17,085 bases of DNA from Acidobacteriaceae bacterium. Its GTDB lineage: Bacteria; Acidobacteriota; Terriglobia; Terriglobales; Acidobacteriaceae. Made by a program: the position numbers and the translations under genes. The stretch's first letter is position 1. Each line of letters starts with the position of its first letter. The stretch spans positions 1-17,085 of the forward strand of contig JASIJX010000420.1 in assembly GCA_030049955.1 (NCBI GenBank). Direction: 5' to 3'. The notes beneath the pieces are model-generated. The model was not told the origin of the DNA, did no database searches, and saw nothing but the letters and a program-made list of their open reading frames with translations. Positions 1 to 7,010 of the stretch are shown piece by piece.

Positions 1-788
1 CGTAGCCCCATCGAAGCGGGGTTCTTGGTCATCGATAGCGCGTTCCAGAAGCCGTTGCCATAGGCGTAGCGAAATAACCCTGAGACCGTGGACTTGGGAA
101 AATACAGGCATTCCGTCTTCCACGTGCACCACAGATCAAACCCGGCAGCGCGCAGCTTTTGGTTTAGGTCGTTATCCTGATTGCGCAACAGGTCCTCATC
201 GTAGCCGCCGGCGGCCAGCGCGAGATCGCGCCGGAAGACCGCATAATTCACGGTATCCACATGACCCTCGCGCTGTGTGCGGAACGACTTGCGCGAAGAG
301 CCGAAAGCGTGGCTCATGGCCCACGCGGACAGGCGCGCGCCCAGGCGGTTGCTCGCAGGTGCTGTTTTTACGCGTCCGCCGCAGGCAGCCGCATCGTGCG
401 CCAGCAGCTCAGCGAGGCAAACTGCGATGTAATCGTCGCGGTACACCGTATGCGCACCCAGGATGCACACGTACTCGCCTTGGGCGTGATGCAGACCCAG
501 GTTGAATGCGAACGGCGCCCGGCGCTTCGGGTTGTCGATCATGCGCACACGCGGATGGTGCGCGACATAATCCTCCAGGAGAGCACGCGTGCCGTCAGTC
601 GACATTCCATCCACCACGAGAACCTCGATCTCAAAATCTCCGATCGAAGGATGCGACCTCTGCTGGCGGAGAATCGATCCGAGGCATCTTTCAATCGAAT
701 TCTCTTCGTTATAGGTGGCCAACACCACGGATACCAGAGGCCGCGACCATGGAGGTGCTTGCTGAAAGCATTCCGTTTGTGTCTGCAT
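1..788 (-). CDS. ExoA-like family 2 glycosyltransferase (3' end outside window)
   Basis: This is a GT-A fold glycosyltransferase of family GT2, expected to add a sugar to the lipid-linked EPS repeat unit at the cytoplasmic face of the membrane. I translated 262 codons; the gene continues past the left edge. Visible signatures are the N-terminal nucleotide-binding strand VSVVLATYNEENSIE (residues 19-33), DGMSTDGT (60-67), the PKRRAPFAFNLG segment (88-99) typical of the succinoglycan ExoA group, and the acceptor-side acidic segment RNQDND (202-207). The position where ExoA relatives usually carry an Asp in an x-D-A-H motif reads LGAHT (110-114), so the first Asp appears replaced by Gly. The ATG at 788 is chosen because GGAGG lies 6 nt upstream (795-799), just after the stop of the preceding aminotransferase gene. 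It is co-transcribed with the upstream sugar-nucleotide genes. The family is secure; donor and linkage cannot be inferred. Confidence 0.9.
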   Translation of the reverse strand, partial: MQTQTECFQQAPPWSRPLVSVVLATYNEENSIERCLGSILRQQRSHPSIGDFEIEVLVVDGMSTDGTRALLEDYVAHHPRVRMIDNPKRRAPFAFNLGLHHAQGEYVCILGAHTVYRDDYIAVCLAELLAHDAAACGGRVKTAPASNRLGARLSAWAMSHAFGSSRKSFRTQREGHVDTVNYAVFRRDLALAAGGYDEDLLRNQDNDLNQKLRAAGFDLWCTWKTECLYFPKSTVSGLFRYAYGNGFWNALSMTKNPASMGL

Positions 789-799
789 GGACGGCCTCC

Positions 800-2008
800 T
801 CAGGCAGCCCTGCGCGAGGGCTCGCCAGGCTCGTCGGCCCGTGCGCTCGCGCTTCGGGCGATGAATTCCTGCACGCCGAAGACGACTTCGGCAAGTTGCT
901 CCCGCGTGAGCTCAGCGAACATCGGCAACGAAAGCATCTCCCTCGCCTTGCGCTCGGCTACAGGCAAACTGCCTGGCCCGGGACATCCTTGCGTGCGATA
1001 GGCAGGCGTGAGGTGAAGCGGCGTGGGATAGTGAATTCCGGTTTCGATGCCCCGTGCGGCAAGGAATGTGCGCAGAGAATCCCGCATCGGGGTGGCAACC
1101 ACGAAGAGATGGTAGTTGTGCGCACCTTTGTCTGCGGTAACGGGCAACTGCAGACCTGAGCCGTCGAGCGCGGACAGATACTGTGCCGCATGCTCGGCGC
1201 GCTTACGGTTCCACTCGTCCAAATGGTGCAGCTTAACCGAGAGCACCGCCGCGTGGATGGCGTCGAGACGCGAGTTGGTGCCAATGGTGACATGCTCATA
1301 TTTCACGGGGCTGCCGTGATCACGGAGCAGGCGAAGGGTCTGTGCCATTGCCGCATCGTTGCAGGTCACAGCGCCTCCGTCGCCGTATGCGCCCAGGTTC
1401 TTTCCGGGATAAAAGCTGAAGCACGTCGGCCGTCCCGAGCCGCCTACGCGAATCCCGTTCAAAATTGCACCGTGAGCCTGGCAGGCATCCTCGATGACGA
1501 TGAGGCGGTGCGCTCCGGCGAGCCGCTCTATTTCAGTTGTATCCATGGCCCGGCCATGGAGATGAACCGGAATAATGGCGCGCGTGTGCGGGGTGAGCAG
1601 ACGTTCAGCGGAGGCGGCATCGAGATGCAGGGTGCTGGGGTCGACGTCGGCGAAGACCGGCGTGGCGCCTACGTTGCTCACGGCCTCGGCGGTGGCGAAG
1701 AAGGTATTTGCGGGAACGATGACCTCGTCGCCCGGCCCGATGCCGGCCGCACGCAGCGCTAGTGCGAGAGCGTCTGTGCCGGAGCCGAGAGCGACAGCGT
1801 AGCTTGAGCCCACGTAGGCAGCAAACTCTTCTTCAAACTGCTCGACAGATTCGCCGCCAACGTAATGGGCGGAATCGAGAACCCGGTTAATGGCTTCCTG
1901 GATTTCCTCGCGAATGGAAGCATACTGAGCCTTCAGATTGAGAAAGGGCACGCGGATTGTCACGCGTCCCGCGGGGATAGTTCCATGGTTCATGGCGGTG
2001 GGGTTCAT
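800..2008 (-). CDS. DegT/DnrJ/EryC1/StrS family PLP-dependent sugar aminotransferase
   Basis: This 402-residue protein is a full-length member of the DegT/DnrJ/EryC1/StrS family, which transfers an amino group, usually from glutamate, to a keto sugar nucleotide. Visible motifs are PFLNLKAQY near residue 21, GSGTDAL (75-81) for the PLP phosphate, IEDACQAHG (172-180) with the PLP-ring Asp at 174, the Schiff-base lysine K203 in FYPGKNLGAYGDGG, and the C-terminal GIHYPTPLHL active-site segment. The ATG at 2008 has GAGGAG upstream and lies 9 nt after the stop of the Gfo/Idh/MocA gene; an internal ATG at codon 6 is a weaker alternative. Being directly downstream of a dehydrogenase able to make a keto sugar, it most likely works like WbpE or GnnB, aminating C3 of a UDP-HexNAc derivative. 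That substrate is an inference from gene order. Confidence 0.93.
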   Translation of the reverse strand: MNPTAMNHGTIPAGRVTIRVPFLNLKAQYASIREEIQEAINRVLDSAHYVGGESVEQFEEEFAAYVGSSYAVALGSGTDALALALRAAGIGPGDEVIVPANTFFATAEAVSNVGATPVFADVDPSTLHLDAASAERLLTPHTRAIIPVHLHGRAMDTTEIERLAGAHRLIVIEDACQAHGAILNGIRVGGSGRPTCFSFYPGKNLGAYGDGGAVTCNDAAMAQTLRLLRDHGSPVKYEHVTIGTNSRLDAIHAAVLSVKLHHLDEWNRKRAEHAAQYLSALDGSGLQLPVTADKGAHNYHLFVVATPMRDSLRTFLAARGIETGIHYPTPLHLTPAYRTQGCPGPGSLPVAERKAREMLSLPMFAELTREQLAEVVFGVQEFIARSASARADEPGEPSRRAA

Positions 2009-2017
2009 TTAGTCTCC

Positions 2018-3064
2018 TCAGGCGGCTTCCTCGGACAGTTCGCGGCCAAGGCTGGTCTGGAACGTGTCTTCGAGCGAGTTGCCTGCTTTCCAGCCAACGT
2101 CAGTGGCCATCTCGATGGCCCGCACCACGTCTTCGCCAAACCTGGCATCGGTGCGAGGCGTTTTGGCATTTTCAATGCAATCGAGGAAGTGGTCGATTTC
2201 GATCAATAGCGGCTCAGCATTCGACAGGTGCGGCGCCACCATGTCTCCCATGCGATAAGAGAGCTGAAACTCGCCGAAGTTTTCCGGCCGCCGCAGATTC
2301 ACGCCCTTGTCGTAGATCTTCACCTTCTCGCTGGGCTCGGTATCGTCGTAGACCACCATGCGCTCCGAGCCGACAATGCAGGTGCGGCGCATCTTTTGCG
2401 GAGAAAGCCAACTCACCTCGCACCAAGCGACGCGCCCGCTGGGAAACTGGAACCAGAGATTTGCAACATCACGCTTGGCGCGCTGCACACAGCAGCGGCC
2501 GAATGAGCAAGCCCGCTCCGGCATTTCGCCGAGCCAATAAAGCAGGATCGAGACGTCGTGAACTGCAAGGTCCCACACCACGTCTACGTCTTTGCTATAC
2601 AGGCCCAGGTTGACGCGCGAAAAGCTGAGATAGTGCACGTCGCCGAGCGCGCCCGAATCAATGAGCTCTTTGATCTTAACCACCGGCGGGCTGTAGACGA
2701 AGGTGTGTCCGGCCATCAGCGTGCGACCGAGCGTGGTGGCTATCTCGTTCAGCTCTGCCGCCCGCGCGCCGGTGTCGGCAAGCGGCTTTTCCACAAAGAC
2801 ATGCTTGCCGGCCAGCAACGCGCGGCGGGCAAGGTCGTGATGCGTGCCGATAGGTGTCGCAATGAGCACGGCCTCCACATCGGAATCGAAGAAATCGTTC
2901 ACGTTGCTGAATGTGCGCGTGGCGGGATACTGGCGGCGCGTCCGCTCCAGTCGCGCAGGGTCGAGATCGCAAATGGCAGTGAATTCGCTTTTGTCCGCTT
3001 GCGCAAGTACGCGCGCCAAATTTGGGCCCCAGTAGCCCAGTCCGATCAAACCGGTTTTAATCAT
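2018..3064 (-). CDS. Gfo/Idh/MocA family NAD-dependent sugar(-nucleotide) dehydrogenase
   Basis: This 348-residue oxidoreductase has the N-terminal Rossmann motif GLIGLGYWGPN (5-15), the family EKP signature with catalytic-type lysine (K93 in FVEKPLA) and the second-domain WDLAVHD motif (164-170) carrying the conserved His. Length fits the family. Members such as WbpB and GnnA oxidise C3 of UDP-GlcNAc(A), giving the 3-keto substrate for a DegT aminotransferase; that partner is the next gene, so the same role is likely here but not proven. Its ATG overlaps the stop of the short dehydrogenase gene as ATGA (3061-3064), a sign of translational coupling. A general Gfo-type dehydrogenase acting on another sugar nucleotide is the alternative. 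Confidence 0.92.
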   Translation of the reverse strand: MIKTGLIGLGYWGPNLARVLAQADKSEFTAICDLDPARLERTRRQYPATRTFSNVNDFFDSDVEAVLIATPIGTHHDLARRALLAGKHVFVEKPLADTGARAAELNEIATTLGRTLMAGHTFVYSPPVVKIKELIDSGALGDVHYLSFSRVNLGLYSKDVDVVWDLAVHDVSILLYWLGEMPERACSFGRCCVQRAKRDVANLWFQFPSGRVAWCEVSWLSPQKMRRTCIVGSERMVVYDDTEPSEKVKIYDKGVNLRRPENFGEFQLSYRMGDMVAPHLSNAEPLLIEIDHFLDCIENAKTPRTDARFGEDVVRAIEMATDVGWKAGNSLEDTFQTSLGRELSEEAA

Positions 3065-3807
3065 TGCGTTGCCCCCGCGCCGACAGTTTCCAGCGCCTGT
3101 ATCTTGAGCTGATTCGATTCAACGATCAGATCGAGGAAGGCCGAATCGACCCGCGAGCGAAGCAGTTCGATGTTTGGCAGAATGCAATGGCCGCCAATCG
3201 CGCCCGGGAACACGTGCGATGGAAGAAAATCCACTTCTTCTACGAATCTGTTCACGTCGGGGAAGGAGCCGCCGTATTGCACCGCCAGCCGTTCCATCTC
3301 CTGGGTCCACGCGATGAGCATGCCAAGGTAGGTGGTCTCCAGCAGCTTGGCCAGTTCAGCGATCTCCGGCGAGTGAAAGGTTCCGGTTTTGAATCCGGCG
3401 GCTGAAAGGTGATCGACTGCCGCTGCGGTGCCTTCCGGTTTAGTCGCGGCAGCGAATTTTCTATAGCGCCGCATGTCCTGTTCCATGCGCACGTGCTTGC
3501 CGCGCACGGGGCTGAATGCGACCATCCTTTCGGGAACCTCGTTCTGTACCTGCCTAGTGGTCCCCGGCGGCACCGTCGTGTGGATGATGGTCAGCGGAGG
3601 ATCGAAGCGGCGAATATACTCTGCTGTTGCGTGCACGTAGTGCGGGATCTGGAAGGGATAGCAAACGTGCAGCACGGAAACCGGCTCCTCGATCTTCACC
3701 GGATCGATGTCGATGCCGACGCAATCGAAGCTCCGAGACAGGACACGAAGCAGGGGTTGGCCGACCTCACCCAGGCCTGCGACGATCACTTTTGCGTTGT
3801 TCGACAC
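3061..3807 (-). CDS. Short UDP-glucose/GDP-mannose dehydrogenase-family protein lacking the C-terminal substrate domain
   Basis: The protein is only 248 residues; enzymes of the UDP-Glc/UDP-GlcNAc/GDP-Man 6-dehydrogenase family are usually about 400-450. It keeps the Rossmann start VIVAGLGEVGQP (7-18), the strand HTTVPPGTT (76-84), the central-domain AELAKLLETTY segment with Lys154, and GAIGGHC (202-208), whose Cys208 aligns with the catalytic thiol. Two things differ from the family. The loop region after the first Rossmann strands is very short. The protein stops soon after the catalytic Cys, so the C-terminal UDP-binding domain is absent. The usual Asn after the lysine segment appears to be Thr158. 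The start is GTG at 3807, preceded by AAGGAG with 8 nt spacing; the stop overlaps the next gene. It may make a uronic sugar nucleotide or be a derived oxidoreductase. Confidence 0.82.
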   Translation of the reverse strand: MSNNAKVIVAGLGEVGQPLLRVLSRSFDCVGIDIDPVKIEEPVSVLHVCYPFQIPHYVHATAEYIRRFDPPLTIIHTTVPPGTTRQVQNEVPERMVAFSPVRGKHVRMEQDMRRYRKFAAATKPEGTAAAVDHLSAAGFKTGTFHSPEIAELAKLLETTYLGMLIAWTQEMERLAVQYGGSFPDVNRFVEEVDFLPSHVFPGAIGGHCILPNIELLRSRVDSAFLDLIVESNQLKIQALETVGAGATQ

Positions 3808-3834
3808 AACCGACTCTCCTTTGTAAATGAAGTG

Positions 3835-5364
3835 TCATGCGCGGATCCCGCATGTTTGCTCGATGGCTGTCAGGCTCGGATGCTGCTGGAGGGGTGGCTC
3901 TGCCAGGCGTTCCTGAGTGGTAACTGGAAGCAGGCCCGCCTGTACGTAACGTTCGCGGGCAAGCTCGAGGAATTGCGCGCCTGTCATCCACTGATCGCCC
4001 CACTGCGTTCGTTCGGCAGCCAGGCGCCAGAACGTTCTCCCGATCTCCGGCGGAAGCCAGCCCGATCCGAAGGCCGCCGGATGCCAAAGCAGCGTGATCC
4101 CGCCCCAGCCAAGCTCACGGCTCGCCGAGAGCAAATTTGCGGCCTCCTGAAACAGTTGCTCTTCCCCCCCATCGGGCACGCGGAGCGCCTGATCCATTAC
4201 AACCAGGGGAAACTCGAGAAAGTTGGCTGCTTGTTCTTTTGAAAAATCGTACGGCGGATAGGCAAAACACGCTCCCGCGCGAAAACCCACTCGCGTGGAC
4301 CACCCGATGGAAGCGTCGTATTGCAGGCCGGCAGTCTCCACTGCAGGAATAAGCCGGTCGAGAGTGTAGTGCAGCCAATGCTGCCGCGACCCCTGGGGTG
4401 CGATGCCGTGCTGATGCATCGCGCGGACCTCGTATTGCAGGCCATGTGGATCATCGAGGCTGGTGAACGAGCCATGCAGTCCGATTTCCATTCCCCGTGC
4501 CGCCAGCCAGCGCATGGTCTCCACTACGCCGGTGTCTTCGAGCGAGTAGCGCGCATCACGCCGGTGGCCGTTACGGACCAGAAAGTAATAGCTGGCACTA
4601 AAGCCCTGATGCTGCTCCTCAATCGCCAAGGGCATGATCTGATCTAATGGATCGTTTTTGGCGCCAAACGCCACCCGGACGGCGTGACCAGCCTGGCGAA
4701 GGCCCAGCATCGGCCCATCGCCTATCAGGCAAGAGATAACCGCGTTGCGCGCCAGGCGGCCGATTGTGTGCGCACGGTTTAAGGGAAAATAGTCGACATC
4801 GTGCGTCGGAATCACAGCATGGCCGTTTATTCCTTCCGGCTTCGGCGGGACTATCTCGGCACGCGAAACTACGCGGCAAATCTCCTGTTGCAGGCCGCGC
4901 ATGGCCAGCGCTGCATAGGGCGTGCGCATATCGATCCCGTGACGGCAGCCATATGTGGCTTCATGCAGTGGCCGGCCAATGCGGTCGCGCGCGCTCACGC
5001 TGTACTCATCCGCACAGGAGATCCATTCGAAGATTTCGCCCAGCCAGTCAGGAGGATCGCTGTTTTCAGGCTCATAGTGCAGGATCGTGTCCAGGCCGTC
5101 GCGCATGTATCTCACTGGCGCAGGCGCGGACTCGTGAGGATCCCGTCCGCGATAACCGCGACAAAGCCACACGGCGGTTGCTGCTCCGATCGAGTCTTGG
5201 CAGGATGCGCCGCGATAGCGGATCGTCACATCGCATCTTTGAGCCTGCTCTTTATCGACGAAGGGTGTGTGACCATAGATGGCGCAGAAAACCCGGAATG
5301 CATAGTCGAGTCGTGCTCGTAATTCAGGCTGAGCATCATCCGGGACCTCAAGTTGGACAAGCAT
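3835..5364 (-). CDS. Polysaccharide deacetylase-like protein (NodB/CE4 superfamily, large variant)
   Basis: This 509-residue protein has an unrecognised N-terminal region of about 180 residues followed by a NodB-homology barrel. The metal-site motif appears as PTHDVDY (186-192) instead of the classical TFDDG form. Motif 2 is EIGLHGSF (293-300), with one His where typical CE4 enzymes have HxxxH-like spacing; later motifs are YDASIGW (349-355) and the C-terminal LLWHP (425-429) with a probable catalytic or binding His. There is no signal peptide or membrane segment, so it probably acts in the cytoplasm, for example on a lipid-linked or nucleotide-linked N-acetyl sugar. That fits a pathway producing amino sugars. 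ATG 5364 has GGAGG 6 nt upstream. It sits 35 nt after the polymerase gene and 27 nt before the short dehydrogenase. The substrate is unknown. Confidence 0.82.
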   Translation of the reverse strand: MLVQLEVPDDAQPELRARLDYAFRVFCAIYGHTPFVDKEQAQRCDVTIRYRGASCQDSIGAATAVWLCRGYRGRDPHESAPAPVRYMRDGLDTILHYEPENSDPPDWLGEIFEWISCADEYSVSARDRIGRPLHEATYGCRHGIDMRTPYAALAMRGLQQEICRVVSRAEIVPPKPEGINGHAVIPTHDVDYFPLNRAHTIGRLARNAVISCLIGDGPMLGLRQAGHAVRVAFGAKNDPLDQIMPLAIEEQHQGFSASYYFLVRNGHRRDARYSLEDTGVVETMRWLAARGMEIGLHGSFTSLDDPHGLQYEVRAMHQHGIAPQGSRQHWLHYTLDRLIPAVETAGLQYDASIGWSTRVGFRAGACFAYPPYDFSKEQAANFLEFPLVVMDQALRVPDGGEEQLFQEAANLLSASRELGWGGITLLWHPAAFGSGWLPPEIGRTFWRLAAERTQWGDQWMTGAQFLELARERYVQAGLLPVTTQERLAEPPLQQHPSLTAIEQTCGIRA

Positions 5365-5390
5365 ATTCAGCCTCCAGGCAGAAGAATGTT

Positions 5391-5413
5391 CTAAAACGCT
5401 TAAGGCGCTTTAG
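5391..5413 (-). promoter_or_regulatory. Intercistronic stem-loop spanning the polymerase stop codon
   Basis: On the minus-strand transcript, arms CUAAAGCGC and GCGUUUUAG form a 9-bp stem (one G-U pair) around a 5-nt loop. The UAA stop of the polymerase gene begins in the loop region (5400-5402). No U-tract follows, so it is not a standard intrinsic terminator. The ribosome-binding site of the deacetylase gene lies about 16 nt further on. It could act as an RNA-processing, stability or attenuation element inside the operon; only the pairing itself is seen. Confidence 0.4.
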
Positions 5414-7010
5414 AAAAAGGCGTGCAGAGTCCGGAGGACGCACGGCCGCCACTGTATGAGCGGGGCGGCTTCGATTGGCTGTTACCGGACATATAGTTTT
5501 CACAATGGTCGGCAGCGGCCAGGGAAACTTTTGCTGCCGCGGATATCGTCACATCGCTAGCCGAATCCTGATCGCTGACGTGCGCCTCCTGAAGTTGACC
5601 GCACGCGTCCAGTGCGCACCCTGCCAGCACAAATCCGCACCAGAACCAGATGAAACGGTCGTCTGCCAGATCGCCGCTGAACATCGCGATGCTGACGAGA
5701 TAAACGAGCCCGGGCAACAGGCAGGGAAGACACGGCCCAAACTGCGCCCGGCTAGCGCGTAAATGGTGCAAGATCGAATTGAAGAACAGCACGAGTGCGG
5801 TCAGGCCGATCAGGCCTTGCTCGACCATCGTCTCCAGGAAAAGATTGTGCGGATATTCGCGGATGTCGGACCGCCAATACGCCATGCTCCAGCCACCGAT
5901 TCCCCAGCCGATCAGGGGTCGCTCGGTCCATAACTCGACCGCGGCCCGATAGTAGACGAGCCGCTGCACCGCGGTTCCCTTGGCTTCGTTGCTGTTTTCG
6001 AGCAGTGACACGATTTCCGTGGCCTTGTACTGAAACTTCGAGGCCTCCTCGCCGTAAAACCAGAAGGTTGAGAGCAACATCACCGATCCCACAAACGCAG
6101 CACCCACAAACGCCATCTGCTTGCGGGTAATCACCGGGGAGCGAAACGACTCCACACAGAAACTGAGAATGAGAACAAGCATCAATGAGAACAACGGCCC
6201 GCGAGTTTCTGCAGAAACCAGACCAACGGCGAGGCCGGGAATGCAGGCGAACAGGACGAATGCTTTGAGCCAGCGGTTGCGGATCGGCGTATACACCAGC
6301 AGCAGAATCGCCAGCCCGATCGCCTGGCCTTTGCCGATGTGAGCCGGATTGTCCTGTGCTCCCATTGCGCCGGTGGCGCTGAAACTGAGACTGCTGGCCG
6401 CCACCAGCATTCCGAAGAGCGCTGTTCCCACCGTAAAGTCCTGCACATCGTTGTCGCTTTTAAATAGCGCGAACGGCGTCAGGAACATCGCGCAGCCGAG
6501 GGTGGAGAAAGCAATCAGCTTTTGAGCGCCGTAGTGCGGCCCCGCGGTGTAGAGATAGCTGAAGGCGACCACAGCGGCAAAGAACAGAAAAGCAAGCACG
6601 GGACCGCTTGCAGACCTGCTCCTTTTTCCGTATTCCATTTCGCGCGACGGGTCGAACAACTTTTGATCCACACTGCGATGGTGCGGGGAAGCCAGCCAGC
6701 GCAGCACAACGCCCGCGCCCAACAGGACGCAGGCGAGCTCAAGCGCAGTCAACTTGCCTGCCAGACCGAAATCATCGAGTGAGCCCGCATCCATGACTGG
6801 GGGCAGAAACAATACGGGTGCGACAAAGGCAGCTGGATGCTTTGCGGCCACAATCAGCGTCAGGATGCTGGCCATGAACGCCGCAATGATCTTGAGCGGA
6901 TCGGCCTGAATGCCCAGGGCGCTTTTAGCGGCGAGCACCATGGCTAGCGCCGCCACAGCCAGCGTAATCTGGCGGCTTGGTGTTGCCCAGCGCATGGTGG
7001 GGTCGCTCAA
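5400..7010 (-). CDS. O-antigen ligase / Wzy-like polysaccharide polymerase membrane protein
   Basis: This is a 536-residue polytopic membrane protein with about 10-12 hydrophobic segments. It carries the Wzy_C/O-antigen-ligase signature: the segment ETRGPLFSLML, then a large loop with WTERPLIGWGIGGW and YPHNLFLE (from residue 386), followed by VEQGLIG. Such proteins polymerise undecaprenyl-linked repeat units in the periplasm or ligate them; within this operon polymerase (Wzy) is the likelier role. A polar tail of about 70 residues ends the protein. Start choice: an open frame runs up to 7256, but the upstream part overlaps the flippase gene and looks non-coding. TTG at 7010 has GGAGG 6 nt upstream and overlaps the flippase stop as TTGA. 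ATG 6995 is the alternative, but its nearest SD is about 20 nt away. Confidence 0.88.
   Translation of the reverse strand: MSDPTMRWATPSRQITLAVAALAMVLAAKSALGIQADPLKIIAAFMASILTLIVAAKHPAAFVAPVLFLPPVMDAGSLDDFGLAGKLTALELACVLLGAGVVLRWLASPHHRSVDQKLFDPSREMEYGKRSRSASGPVLAFLFFAAVVAFSYLYTAGPHYGAQKLIAFSTLGCAMFLTPFALFKSDNDVQDFTVGTALFGMLVAASSLSFSATGAMGAQDNPAHIGKGQAIGLAILLLVYTPIRNRWLKAFVLFACIPGLAVGLVSAETRGPLFSLMLVLILSFCVESFRSPVITRKQMAFVGAAFVGSVMLLSTFWFYGEEASKFQYKATEIVSLLENSNEAKGTAVQRLVYYRAAVELWTERPLIGWGIGGWSMAYWRSDIREYPHNLFLETMVEQGLIGLTALVLFFNSILHHLRASRAQFGPCLPCLLPGLVYLVSIAMFSGDLADDRFIWFWCGFVLAGCALDACGQLQEAHVSDQDSASDVTISAAAKVSLAAADHCENYMSGNSQSKPPRSYSGGRASSGLCTPFSKAP

Noticed and set aside
261..1001. 246-codon open frame on the plus strand
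   Set aside because: It is antisense to the GT2 and aminotransferase genes, both well supported, and its translation shows no family features.
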